From: Fomitopsis serialis
Taxonomy: Eukaryota; Basidiomycota; Agaricomycetes; Polyporales; Fomitopsidaceae
Direction of reading: 5' to 3'
Assembly: GCF_022376445.1 (NCBI RefSeq)
Contig: NW_025955059.1
Coordinates: 86,507 to 150,506, forward strand
Length of the DNA stretch: 64,000 nt
Part shown: positions 1 through 11,246 of the stretch, one piece after another
Position numbering within the stretch: the stretch's first letter is position 1
Layout of the letters: each line of letters opens with the position of its first letter
The notes under the pieces: model-generated
Told to the model about the DNA's origin: nothing
Databases searched by the model: none
The model's input: only the letters and a program-made list of their open reading frames with translations
Position numbers and translations under genes: made by a program

Positions 1-1109
1 CCATACCGTGCACGAGTCTGCGGGTCTGAGGGTCTGAGTCGCCCAATGCAACACCAAGAACCCCGGACCCGCCCTGAGGCGCGCCCGCAAGCCATGCAAT
101 TGACGTCGCTCGCGGCTCAATTTCATCCGACCCCGGCAGTCACATCTCTGCTCATGTCAACCGTGGTCAGGGAATTTGAGGGCCTCAAATGCATCCCGGC
201 TCTAGACCCTCATGATAGAACGAGAAGATCCCTCCGAGCCAGACCTGGCGACCCGCTGCCATGCGTCACCCTCCCCCACTCGCTCAACACGAAGCCTTGG
301 TAGGCTTGTAGGCCAGAGCCGGCTTGGACGGAGGCCATACCCGTGCTCCCGATGCGGGACTTTATGCGTATAATATGTGCTTCACATGACTGTGTTGTTT
401 CGTTGAAGTACTCTCGCAGCGAACTCCGAACCTAGTCGGGCAAGCTGGAACTATGACTACGTTCAAGGTGTAGAGCCGGATTCGGACATAGCGTTGCATC
501 TCGTATGTCCGCCGCCCATCGAACGCTGGCGCAGTCCCGACGCTCTAGATCTGTGGTTGGTGCTGCGTACCTCCGCATATGTGATTTGATGGCATTCGGT
601 ACGTCCCGGTTGATACAGTATGTGGAGCCTGCTCAACCGCGCCACGGCGTATAGTGTTCGAGGATGACACCGACGCGTGACTGTGCCATCCGTGCAAGCT
701 GCCAGCGCGGACAAAGATTCAGAATCTAGTCGGTCATCGTCACACATCAATCGCATCGTTTGGTCTCGTGGAAGTGGGCGAGAGTACTCGGGCACCATTG
801 GCTAGCCGCCAGCGAGGCTCGCACATGACGCTGATATACCAAGAGTTTCGCATCGAGGCTGCCCAAGATTGAGGTATCTCTGTGCACTCGTCTCGGTGCT
901 GGCTAAGGACCGGCTGGTACACTGCTCTGACTTGCTTCAGCTGTTGACCGTGCAGCTGACGGGGTCCCCTACTTTCTAGCGATTTGTGGACATGACGATG
1001 ATCCCGTGTCAATATCACTCGGTTACAACGAAGTACTTCGCACTGCCTCCCCCCAGTCTCCACTTCACAGGTATTTCGGCGAAATTGGAACCTATGGCTC
1101 TACAACCGC

Positions 1110-2265
1110 TCAAGCCTGGGCATCATCCGTTGCCTGTGATGCCCAATCATTATTTGCCAGTGCAAACATGTCCCTGAGCAGGGCCTCCTCATCAATGCAT
1201 TTACGGGACGTCCTCCCCCTGACCACCTTCAGCAGAACGTCCTTATCGACCGCGTACACCCGCTGCGCAAGCAGGCCCGCCTCCTCCAGGTTTCGCGCAA
1301 CACTCGTACGAGTCTCCCGAAGATAACGGTCGCGCGCCGTCGCCATGCGCTCCAGTTCGCCTTCTCGATCCCCCTCCTCGTCGCTGTCGTCGCCATCGTC
1401 ATCATCGCCACCGCCCAGGTCGTTCGCGATGTTCTGAATGTGCTGGCCTGACTTGGAGCGGACGATGAAGGCCGGGATCTGGAATCGTACGCAGTTGCGG
1501 AGGATGGCGATATCGGTGGCTGTGAAGCGGTTGTCGAAGATGACGATGATGCAGTTGAAGATGTACAACCCTTGCTCGGTGAAGTACTGCCAGTCGGGAA
1601 TGGTCAGCGTCCCGGCGCCCGGAACGTCGTACCAGACATAGGGCATGTCAGCGCTCACGAACGATATCGGATGTCGTCTCCACGACGCCTGTGGGTGCGG
1701 CACCTCTGTCCTTGTTACGAAGACCACGGAGGGCATTGATGAGCGACGACTTGCCGCTGCCAGCAATGCCGGCAACTGCAAAGTGGAAGAAGCCAGGCCG
1801 GTAGCCCAGTCTTTGCTTGGTCGCCTCGTACTGCGCCTGGGTAGGGACGAGCATCGGCCGTATGCCTTCACGCAGCTGCCTCTCCGCCTCCTCTCTCCCC
1901 TCACGTGCTGCCGCCGCCGCTTTTTCGGCTTCCATTTGTGCGTGCTGCGCCTTTCGCTCGTTCTGCCGTGCCTTCCTAGCCGAGGCTGCAGCCTCTGCGC
2001 GTTCCTCTCTGGCCTCCCTCGTATCCTCCTGCAGCCTGCGTATAGATTCGTGCAGCTCTTTCGTACGCTCCTCTGTGAATTGTCTCGCCTCGTCCACGCG
2101 TCGCATCGCTTCACTCACTTGCCGTCTGAGCTGATCCTGCTCACGCGTCATGTCTTCCACCTTCTTCCTCGAAGCCTCCGTCACATCTTTCTGCGACGTG
2201 GTCTCCTGTTGCTGCATAGCTGCCTGGAGCAGCTGTTCCTGCCTCTGGATTCGTTCCTCCAACAA
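1110..2265 (-). pseudogene. IRG-like GTPase, copy 1 (frame-broken)
   Basis: Large GTPase-like protein resembling the interferon-inducible (IRG) fold: a long alanine/glutamate/arginine-rich coiled coil (about 140 residues), then a G domain. Seen directly: P-loop GIAGSGKSSLINAL, switch-2-like DVPGAG, and RSK at the expected position of the G4 specificity motif, followed by an acidic linker and a helical tail ending IDEEALLRD. The reading frame breaks near 1660-1675, between the ETT switch-1 region and the YVWYDVPGAG strand. Aligned with copy 3 (4954-6254), about 11 nt are missing there, so this is not a simple one-base error. No in-frame ATG precedes the coiled coil: the frame opens with TTG codons after a TAA, so a 5' exon may be missing. 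IRG assignment rests on motif order, not on a database search. It could be a decayed copy or a gene with an unseen correction. Confidence 0.7.
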
Positions 2266-3006
2266 GCGTATCTGGGACGCGCTGCCTCCCTTAACTCTGG
2301 CAGATGGAACTCGACGTATTAATTATCTTGTCTCTGTAACGCCGCATGGTTAGTGATACAGTTCATATCGGATTGCTAATCACAAAACATAGAATGCTCA
2401 CTGGGGAATTTGTCGCCGCGCAGCGGTCTCGCCGTCGGTATGGGAAGGTCAAGACATTCCGATGAGCGTTGAGAACTATAAAACCCGCTTGGATTCATAT
2501 GCACTCACGATTTCGCAGGATCAAGGTTTGAGTTCAAGCGGGCGCCATCCTTGAATCACCACGCATCACAGGGCTGGCCGAAATGAAGCTTCTTGATTAC
2601 CACCCTCCTGTACGCAACTGTAGTGCGGATCTCCGCATGCATGTATGCTGCGCCGCAAATGGCGAGAATCCGCAGATGAGTCTGGTAAGTGCCGTTTGAG
2701 GCTGTCGGATCGATGCAGCACTCATACCAATCGACTACAATTATTCTGCGCGTATAGATATATATGTTACAGGGAGTCCGGGGCAGGCCCAGCCAGACCA
2801 GTGTGATCACGATCAACTTCGTACGTGTACTGTCTACATAGGGCTTCGCCCTCAGTGACCACAAAAGGGAATAAACAAACAAACAAACTTCGTACGTAGA
2901 CGATATGAGAGCGTGCAGATCATACCGATTTCGATCCAGACACGGAAGTGCTAACATCTGAGGTATGAATATATGACGGGTCGCGGCGAAGGGTTGACAG
3001 GAAGTG
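2266..3006. other. intergenic, no gene recognised
   Basis: About 740 bases between GTPase copies 1 and 2. Short reading frames on both strands have no recognisable motif. It probably holds the upstream exon or promoter of copy 1 and the terminator of nothing on this strand, since copy 2 ends at its right edge. Confidence 0.4.
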
Positions 3007-4014
3007 TCAGGTGTCTGTACTTGCTTTCTGGCGACGTGCCTCAGCAAGAAGGTCACGAAGCAGCTTCTCTTCGTCGATGCCGTCCATGACCGGTCGTCCC
3101 TTCACCATCCGAGCAAGAGTGTCCTTGTCGACCATGTACACTCGTTGCTCAGGTAACCCCGCGGCCACCAAGTTCCGGGCTATGCTCGCGCGGATTTCCT
3201 GGATGTACATCTCGCGCGCTCGTTTCGAGATTCCCGCATCGTCGTCGTCGTCGGTATCAGGCATGTCTCTGGCAAGGTTCTGGATGTGCTGAGTAGCCTT
3301 GGAGCGCACGATAAAGGCTGAAATCCCGAAGCGGGTGGAGTCGCGTAGTACAGTGCCGATGTCCGTGGAAATGAGACGACTGTCGAACAGGACGATGAGG
3401 AACTCGGCCTGTGTAGGCTCAACGACAGGGCGAATGCCCCTGCACAAGTTGTCCTCCGCGTCCAGTTGTTCAATACGAGTACCAGAAGCAGTGACCTCCG
3501 CGCCACGAAGCCCCTGAAAAGTCTCCTCCTCCTCCTGCCTAGCCTTACTCGCCTCGACGATGGCTCGACTGCGCTCCTCAAGGGCTCGACTGTCGTGCTC
3601 TTCCACTCGCCTTCTCTCCTCCTCGGTCCCCTGTCGGTCCAGCTCGGTACTCCTGAAGTCGCCATCAGCCATGCTCTTGGTGTCTTCGGCGGAGTATGGA
3701 TCCGGACTATTTCGTCGTCGGGAGCTCTCTTCCATTATCGATAATTGTGTTTCAACTCGCTGGCGCGCTTCCTGTGCCGCTCGGAAGGCGTCTGCCGCCT
3801 CAGCGGTATTCGCTCTCATAGCGTTGAGCATCGCGTCCCCCTTCTGAAGGCAGGCCTGCAGTGCTTCGATCCGGGATCTGATCCTCGCTGTGTTACGGTC
3901 GTTACGACGACCCAGGAAGCGTTCTCTCGTGTTGTTGAAGAGGGCGTCGAACAAAAGAACCACTGCATCATTTCTGGCGACTGTAGCTGCGACCGTTTCA
4001 AACCGCGAACTCAT
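3007..4014 (-). CDS. IRG-like protein lacking the P-loop, copy 2
   Basis: Uninterrupted 335-codon frame with an ATG start, paralogous to the GTPases on either side. The N-terminal half is a charged coiled coil. The C-terminal part keeps the family features: LIVLFDSRLISTDIGTVLRD, FIVRSKATQHIQNLARDM (RSK at G4), the acidic DTDDDDD linker, VDKDTL and IDEEKLLRDL. Where copies 1 and 3 have the P-loop, switch 1 and DVPGAG strand (roughly 85 residues), this protein runs directly from EPTQAE into FLIVLFDSR. G1 to G3 are therefore absent and the protein should not bind or hydrolyse GTP in the usual way. The deletion is in frame and the rest stays open, which suggests that either the truncated protein is still translated or the loss is recent. 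It could act as a regulatory partner of full-length paralogues; that is inference. Confidence 0.72.
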   Translation of the reverse strand: MSSRFETVAATVARNDAVVLLFDALFNNTRERFLGRRNDRNTARIRSRIEALQACLQKGDAMLNAMRANTAEAADAFRAAQEARQRVETQLSIMEESSRRRNSPDPYSAEDTKSMADGDFRSTELDRQGTEEERRRVEEHDSRALEERSRAIVEASKARQEEEETFQGLRGAEVTASGTRIEQLDAEDNLCRGIRPVVEPTQAEFLIVLFDSRLISTDIGTVLRDSTRFGISAFIVRSKATQHIQNLARDMPDTDDDDDAGISKRAREMYIQEIRASIARNLVAAGLPEQRVYMVDKDTLARMVKGRPVMDGIDEEKLLRDLLAEARRQKASTDT

Positions 4015-4953
4015 AGCTAGGAAGCAGTTACAGTAGACGAGGTATGCGCGTCATTCAGTATCCTGCGAAACTCAAGGTTGATTACGCACCGATTTCGAGA
4101 CAACAGGTACTAGTCGTCAGAGGACCTGAGGACGCGCAAGATTGCCGCGAGGGCTTTATAGGTGGCAAGATCGACTTTCAGCTCTCTTGTTGTGTGTGAA
4201 CGATATGGCGGTTATGGTTACGGCGACAATGAACCCACACACTGCGATCTCCCTGAAGGCCTGACAGGCTATGCCGACTTTAGTCAACGGAAGCGCACCA
4301 TGGTCAATATGGACCGGTGACACGGAATATGAAACATCAATGAGGGATGTGCTTCCACTCGTGCCACACAACGAGGAGATTGAGTTCGGGCTTCGCAACA
4401 GCAGTTTCAGGGCACATACAGATGCGGGACGGCTGCTTAGAAACGGAAGCGGGCTGACATGAACGAAACACCTCAACTCTGCTGCAGTGGCCTCCCGTTG
4501 CGACTCCAGAGTATACGACAAGGGAGAGGACAATCGGAACGGTCATCATCCGGCTGGGAAACGGTGCGAACTTACTTAGCTTCAATATGACAATATCGCA
4601 CCGCAGGTTCTAGCTGCGCTGCAACCACGGGGCGACTGAGAAGGCATTCAGTTACAGTCAACGGCCAAATGAGAAGCACACTCACCCTACGCCCAACGGT
4701 GCTCGATATGTGCCCGAATCTCGCATGACTTGGGGGAGTGAGCAGCGCCGATGCGGCACTACATATCTAGTCCTTCGTGGTTCGCAGACGCGGCGTGCTT
4801 TCTGCACAAAACCGTTACCCGTACATATGTCTTGACTGCGCCGAATCACACTGGGAATATGTTGCAAAACAGCATTCAACGATCTCTCGAGAACAACAGT
4901 GAAGGTTACAAACAAGCAGGACGTGATCATGAGCAACGGCTGGAGGACTCATT
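4015..4953. other. intergenic, no gene recognised
   Basis: About 940 bases between copy 2 and the 3' end of copy 3. Reading frames here are short, on both strands, and lack family motifs. It presumably contains the promoter of copy 2. Confidence 0.4.
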
Positions 4954-6254
4954 TCATAGGCTCGGCCCGACAGCCGTGACCGAGGCCAACCCGAGATCGG
5001 ACAGTTTGGTGGACAACGACATGTCCGTCTGCCACTCACTCTCACTGCCCACCGACATCGTCACCTCCGACTCGTCCGACTCGTCAGCCTGAGGCGGTGC
5101 CAGCTCGAACATGCGCCGGAGCAATGCCTTCTCGTCAATCCCGCTCGGGCTTCCCCACGGACGATCTTCACGAGCACGTCCTTGTCGACGAGGTACACCG
5201 GCTGCGGGGGCAGGCCCGCCGCCTGCAGGTCCCACTTCACGATCTCGCGCGAGTTTTGCACGTATCGCGCGCGTGCCTTCTCCTTTCGCTGATCCATGTC
5301 CAGAACGTCCTCTTCCGCATCGTTGTCGTCTGCATCCGCACCGCCCATGTCACTGGCAAGGTTCTGGATGTGCTGGCTCGACTTGGAGCGCACGACCAAG
5401 GTCGGGATTTGGAAGCGCGTGCAGCTCCGGAGGATCGCGACATCAGTGGCGGTGAAGCGGTTTTCGAAGACGACGACGACGCAGTCGAACACGTAGAGCC
5501 CCATGTCGGTAAAGTACTGCCAGTCGGGGACGGACAGCGTCCCCGCGCCGGGCACGTCGTACCACACGTACGGCACGCCTGCGCTCGGGTCGGGGTAGCG
5601 AGTGATTTCCGCTGTGGTCTCCACGATACCGGTGGGCGCAGCGCCCCTGTCCTTGTTGCGCAGTCCGCGCCAGGCGTTGATGAGCGACGACTTGCCGCTG
5701 CCCGACACGCCCGCGACTGCAAAGTGGAAGAGGCTCTCCCGATAGCCAAACTTGCGCTTGGTCGCCTCGCGCTGCGCCTGCGTCGGGACGATGAACGGCT
5801 GCACGCCCTCGCGCAGTTGTTTCTCTGCAGCCTCCTTGGCCTCACGCGCGGCGGTACCAGCCTTGTCTGCCTCCTCCCGTGCGCTCCTCGCATCCTGCCC
5901 CTCCCTGTGCGCCTGACGCGCCTCAGCATCCGCGCGAGCCCGGTCGTCGTTCGCGCGGCGCATCTGTTCTTCGAGCCTGCCGATCGCCTCGCGCATCTGC
6001 TCCGCCTGCGCGACCGCTGCCCGGCGCGCCTCCTCCGCCTGGCGCACGGCATCCTCCATGCGCCGCGTCGCCTCCTGCTGCTCGCGCGCCATCTCCTCCG
6101 CCTTCTTCAGTGTGTCCTCGGCACGTTTGAGCGCGTCCGCAGAGCCCTGCACGATTTGCTGCTGCTGCAGTTGGATGAGGACGTCCCGCTGGCTCTTCAT
6201 CTCGTCCGCCATCTCCTGGAACCTGGAGTTCATCTTCGATTCCTCGTTTCCCAT
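4954..6254 (-). CDS. IRG-like GTPase, copy 3 (best preserved)
   Basis: Most complete member of the cluster. The start chosen is the ATG at 6254, giving MGNEES, which fits the N-myristoylation consensus (Gly2, Ser6) and would suit a membrane-acting GTPase. An upstream in-frame extension exists but is not needed. Order of parts: coiled coil (about residues 20-150), linker VPTQAQREATKRKFGY, P-loop GVSGSGKSSLINAW, switch region APTGIVETT, DVPGAGTLSVPDWQYF, hydrophobic strand VFDCVVVVFENRF, RSKSSQHIQNLASDM, acidic linker, helical tail. The frame breaks at about 5140-5155 in a GGGG run just before GIDEKALLRRMFELA. Adding one G joins the two parts, so a sequencing error is the likeliest cause. The tail after the helix (to 4954) is unlike the other copies. 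Confidence 0.75.
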
Positions 6255-7379
6255 TGTGTCGACGTCAGGTATGCACGGTGACCTGGGTATCTTATCACGA
6301 TGTACGATGCCCCTCAGGAACGCGGCTGCTCTCTGGGCGAGTGCTACGTACCTGTGTTGAGCGTCCTTGCGTAGGGCACAGTAGACGTATCGCCGAGTCA
6401 AAGTCGTCGAGGTCGATCGAGGAGCTCGTCTCGAGGACTTTGCACCGAGCGACAGGTCGACACGGAAGTGGGAGACGGGCGAGAATAAGGTTGGCGCATC
6501 CTGGACCACTGCGGCGCTGCCCGAAACCTTCTATGACGGGGGTCTCGGACTGGACGCCCGAGTATAACTGGGACACAAATCCGCTCCGCCAGGCGATGGC
6601 CTCTGATATCTCTACAACGTCAGCTGCCTCTTTCATGGACAACAGTGTTGAATGCCATGTAGTCTGTAGGTGACTCGTAGGTCTTCTCGAGATCAATGTC
6701 ATTACGCCCAGCAACGAATGGTGTTATCAAGGAGACACACCAAATACTCAGCTGAGCACCATGCGATTGCTCATCTCTTCCTTCCCTGGTCATCATGATG
6801 CGGACTCTACTCACCAGTGTTAATGCCGTCCCCGCCGTTTCTCTTTACTTTGGCAGTCACTGCATCAGCTCCATCATCGTCTTTTCAATCTTCCGGACAC
6901 AAGAACTCGGGCGTCAAGCGATGGAATGGCAGGCGATTCCTTCCCAAACCTTCATGCCGACACGCCCCCGTCCCCTGACTATTCCGCCATATGCGCAGCC
7001 ATGTAAAACTCGGATGAGTTCCTCACCTCTCGGTTCTCTGTTGGTTTAGTGACTGGTAATGCCGTTGGTGGTGCTGCGGATAGACAGTCTCGGTCGCCGT
7101 CTTACCATCCAACGGCTTGCTGTTCGATTGCAACTTCGGTGTGATGAGGGGGAACGGACGGTGACGTCGCCGCCGACAACCTGACACTCGTTGTAAGTCC
7201 CGGATCGCTTCAGTTTCGAAGCTGTTCACACTCGAGGGTCTGATATTGGAACAGCGAAGGGTTACAAAGTGGTACGTAGCACGGTATGGTTCATTACCGA
7301 TCTCGAGTTGACCCGAACACTCGCAAGGGACGACCCCAAGCCGTGGCAGCATATTCGGACTGTGGGTAATGGCATGCAA
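6255..7379. other. intergenic, no gene recognised
   Basis: About 1.1 kb upstream of copy 3. Contains its promoter by position. Short frames only; no family motif seen on either strand. Confidence 0.35.
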
Positions 7380-7625
7380 AACAACCACAGCTGGGACGGG
7401 AAGGATGCTTGGGAGAGGGCGCGTGGACAACACGTCCAGGAGACACGCGCGAACGTAGCGCAGAACATAGCGGCTTGCCGGATTGCTTGCGCAGCGGGTG
7501 TATACGGCCGACAAGCCTGAGGAGTGGTAAGGCAGCAACCTGAGGACACAGTTGACGATTGGGACCTATTGGTCGATCTTCTGGACGAAGCTCGGAAGAG
7601 ACGTCTGACGTGGATGTCGGTCACG
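7380..7625 (+). pseudogene. relic of an IRG-like GTPase C-terminus
   Basis: On the strand opposite to the three intact-looking copies, two short frames keep the C-terminal signature of the family. One reads RARGQHVQETRANVAQNIAA (compare RARYVQNSREIVKWDLQAAG and RDRYLRETRTSVARNLEEAG), the other DDWDLLVDLLDEARKRR (compare IDEEKLLRDLLAEARRQ). A stop and a frame change separate them and no G domain precedes them. This is a short inverted remnant of a fourth copy, and it shows that the cluster has been expanding and decaying. Confidence 0.6.
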
Positions 7626-8167
7626 GTCCAGGAGTGCTTGGTAAGTTCGCCAGTAATCCACAAGCTATGTAGGTGGCGCCGCCACATTTATTCGGCACAT
7701 CCACAGTTTGATTGTCTCCCAAACGACATTTCGCAATCGGAGCGAGGACAAGGATGCTGTGGCATCCTCTTCTGTTGCACTGATTTAGAGTGGGATCAGC
7801 GTTCAAACGTTCAAGGAGTATGTAAAGTCGTGCATGCCACAGAAGTTGAGATCGCACGGCCAGTGTTAGCGTCCTTCTAGTAGATAATCTTGTCTCAAGA
7901 TAGTAGTTTTGCTAAGGCGATGTGATAGAAGGACGAGTGAGGTTAACAAAAAGACAGTGGGCGTGGCCGAGATTCGACAAAGGGGGATGTTCCCACGCCA
8001 CAGTATGTACTTAACGGTGTGTGACAGTGTTTGTGCGCATCTTGTCACTTTTCGTCACGACTGTCACTGGCGACGAGGGGGCTCACGGAAAGGAGTCCGC
8101 CCACAGCGTAACGGTCACCGAGCAGGGCGCATCGTCCGCCGCGAATATCAATATACTCTTTCTCCCC

Positions 8168-9445
8168 ATGGACCCCGCCCAGCACGCCCACGACCCGTCC
8201 CAGCCGCCCATGCAGCTCCCCGCCACGCCCTCTGCGTCCCGCAAGCGGTCGCGCGAGAACGAGACTCCCAGCCAGAGACACAAGCGAGAGAAGGCTGCAG
8301 AGCGGCAGCGCCGTAAACGCGAGAGAGACCGCCAGGCAGGTCTGAATAACATCCTTGCTCTCTCCCAGGTCCAGCAGCCCACCGGCATTGCGCCGCCGCC
8401 TCTCGAGACCATATCCGCCCCGCGGGCATGTCGTCCTCGATCTCAGACTTCGCAAAGGCCGATGATCCCAACATTGAGGATGTTGCAAAGCGGGATCGTG
8501 TTCGGGCGGCCGCGCGAGAGCGGCAACGCAAGCACCGTGCCCTCGTCAAGGCACGCAAGATGCGCGAGCTCGGCATGGACATGGGCAACGAACTCCTCCC
8601 GGGCATGGAAGACATGCAGTTTCGCGTCAACGCCGACGGCCACTATCAGCCCGTCATGCCTCACGAGATGCCGCCCCACCCCCCGCCCCCGCAGTCCATA
8701 CAGGAGCCGCCCTTTCCCCACGGCGTGCACCAGCTCTCAGGGGGACAGACCTTTGCCTCCACTCTCCTCCTCTCCTTCTCATGCGCGCCTCTTCTCAAGC
8801 AACATCTCCTTCGCACGCTCAATATGACTAACGAAGAACTTGCCTCGCTCGAGCCTATCATCGCACAAGCCTGGGACCACTGGGATCAGCAGGTAAGGCC
8901 TCTGGCAGAATGTGGCCACAGCGTCTAACTCGACCACACTCTCATTTCACAGCGCCGGATACACTATGCGCACCATGCAGCAAATAAAGGCCCTGACGGG
9001 TCAGTACAGGGAGATCACAACAACCCCCTCCCCCGCCTCCCTACCCTATGCCCTTCGTCCCGCACGATCCCTCCCAGCCACCCCCGAACGACTTCCGCGC
9101 CCGTTTCCACCGCTCCCTCGTCGCCCCGTCCCCCTTCCGATCCGTCCTCGTCGGCGGCGACAACCAGCAACAGCCACCGCCTCCCGCGCCTCAACCCACC
9201 GCAGGCACGTCCGCCTCGGCCTCTGTGTCCGCGCCCGTTCAAGCGCCGCCACCCCGCCGCAGGGAGACACGATCAACCCCGCGCTGTCGACGAACGCGCC
9301 ACACCCGCACGCTCATCCACTTCCACATCCGAGCGAGCCACCGCAGCATCCAAATCCGCTGACGATCGTCGCGGGTATCGACCCGCAACTCGGACAGGCG
9401 CGCGACGAGGCGGCGGGAGTGGCGGGCAAGCTCGAGCGATCATGA
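8168..9445 (+). CDS. basic-region nuclear protein (bZIP-like)
   Basis: Two-exon gene starting at ATG 8168 (MDPAQ). An arginine/lysine-rich segment near residue 40, REKAAERQRRKRERDRQ, and a second one, RDRVRAAARERQRKHRALVK, resemble bZIP basic regions, but no heptad leucine zipper follows either. A hydrophobic conserved-looking block (FASTLLLSFSCAPLLKQHLL) and acidic LASLEPIIAQAWDHWDQQ precede an intron at 8893-8952 (gtaagg..cacag). The C-terminus is proline/alanine/serine-rich and ends LERS at 9445. Three frame changes (about 8420, 9020 and 9250) are each repaired by one extra C in a C run. With them the protein is about 410 residues. DNA binding is suggested by composition only; the family is common in Agaricomycetes but uncharacterised as far as I know. 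Confidence 0.6.
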
Positions 9446-9820
9446 TGCGCCTCCTCGTCCACCCAGGCTGTTGTTGTGTCCTCTTCCGTAACATATGTAT
9501 GGTATGTATGCTCTATGGGTATGGACTGTAGACGATTTTCTTGCCCCTGACGACTCCCCACGCAAGCCTCGCTCCGCTTACTGTATGTACCGTGGCTGTT
9601 TCCTTACGTTACTCATGCAGTCCTCCGTATCACCCGCGCAGGAACTCCCGTAATCCATATCGTCATCGTTAGCCGAGTCGCGTAGTTGTCCGTGTCGTCG
9701 CTCCACCCGTGTATCCTCTATCATTCTCTGTCCTGCTGTAGTCTGTATGTCGCATAGTCCACGTTTGTCGGGCGCAATGTGAAGACATCCTGATTTTCGC
9801 TATACCGTGGTGTGACCTTT
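9446..9820. other. convergent intergenic region
   Basis: 375 bases between the 3' ends of two converging genes. AT content is higher than in the flanking coding DNA. No gene seen; it should hold both 3' untranslated regions. Confidence 0.4.
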
Positions 9821-11230
9821 TCATGCGCCTTGGTCATAGTAAGCCGGCCGTGCATCAAGACGCGCTACTCGACGGACTCGTTGTGCTGGTGGCGATCGCG
9901 CGTAGTAGGGAGGCGTTTGTTCTTCAAGGCGATTGCGAGAACCATCGCCAGGCAGCCGCGCGATGGCCCCACCCACGGACGCGTGAGTGAGGGCGTACGG
10001 TTGTTGTGTTGGTGCGTGGACGATTGGTGGGTAAGGGCGGCTAACGAGGGCTCCTGCGGGTGCGTGAGCCTGGGGGAGGAAGGAGGATACGTGCGGAGGG
10101 TACGAGCTCGGAGTGAGCGCTTGGGCTTGAGCTTGAGGGGCCACAGAGGATGGCGGAGTCCCGTGTTCGAAGATCACAGGTAGGGGAGCGGGCGTACCAG
10201 TGTAAGCTTGAGCAGGAGAGGGAACAACAGCGCCCTCTGCTGGGAGATGGTCGCGAGTTTGGCTTGTGCCGACTGGCAACAGAGGTCGTTGCTTCATGAC
10301 GCGCAACGGTCTGTTCGGTCTACGTGTCCCGGCGACACCGTTCACCTGCGTCCTCCGTGGAGGTTTCGAGCTCCTACCGCAGCGACAGTCGTGAGCTGAT
10401 TTCCGAGGTGATGTTAGCTCGACTTGGACACGTACCTCACCAGGGTCTGACTGGTGCCCTGCGACCCATTGTCATCTTGCGCAGCGACGGTCGGCTGCCA
10501 GTGGGGTGGTAGAATTGGTTGAGTAATAGTAGCAGTAGCAGTAGTAAGCTGCTTCTGCTTCTGAGCCCTCCGTTGCCTGCTAGTAATTACGTCAGTGGTA
10601 TCCGAGAGCGCGATGAACGTGCCACTTACAAGAAGTATATCAGGCCGAAAATGACACCAAGCAGTGCGAGCCCGCCGATAACAGCAGCGCTGACCGCTAT
10701 GTCTCGAGCCACATGACGTGGATGGCCTTCCGCCGTAGACTCGGGGTCTGTCGTTGCGGAAGGTGAAACCGCCGAAGCTGCTGTAGAGCCGGAACCGCCT
10801 GCATCTGTCGATGGGGGACAGTTTGAACACGCGGACTCAGAAGGGACGCCGGAGCTCTGCGCAGGCGCTGAAGTCGTAGTTGAGCAGATCGCCTCGAAAA
10901 GAGTACTCGTAATGGCTTGCGTAAACGTATATGTCTCGTAAACGGGAACAAGCAGCGTTTCAGTGGCCCATTGCACTGAGATGATGAATAAATCATTAAA
11001 GCGATGCAAACTGGAAATCGCACGGGTAGGTGTGCTCACCGCTCGTCGTAATTGGCGGATGTCTGGAACGAATGGCGGTTTCGTCCCTGCCGGTATACTG
11101 TCCCGATGGCGTCGTAGTCGAACTGGAAAGTGGACCAGTTACGATGACCGCGCTGTATGACGTGGAAACGCTCTCGAAGATGAACGTGGAGGTTTCCGTC
11201 ACGGTCGTGATCGAACTGCAGGACATCGTG
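9821..11230 (-). CDS. single-pass membrane protein with Ser/Thr-rich ectodomain
   Basis: Spliced gene read from about 11230 down to 9821. The ectodomain is rich in Thr/Ser/Val (SSITTVTETSTFIFESVS, ICSTTTSAPAQSSG), typical of O-glycosylated fungal surface proteins. One strong membrane segment follows (ISVSAAVIGG-like stretch DIAVSAAVIGGLALLGVIFG, ending LIYF), then a basic stop-transfer RQRRAQKQKQ and a cytoplasmic proline/glutamine-rich tail of about 200 residues. Introns inferred: 10976-11039, 10580-10629 and 10374-10435, all GT..AG with matching phases. The 5' end, which should encode a signal peptide, is unresolved; the first supported exon begins around the acceptor near 11247. The layout recalls Mid2/WSC-type sensors, but there is no WSC cysteine domain, so no function is assigned. 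Confidence 0.6.
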
Positions 11231-11246
11231 CCAGTGAATAGCCGTA

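Noticed and set aside
46..303. 85-codon frame at the left edge
   Set aside because: Composition typical of noncoding GC-rich DNA, no motif, no splice or start context.
1648..1680. Intron to explain the break in GTPase copy 1
   Set aside because: No GT..AG pair can be removed without deleting conserved residues; the gap relative to copy 3 is an 11-nt loss.
5097..6281. 394-codon plus-strand frame
   Set aside because: Antisense shadow of GTPase copy 3.
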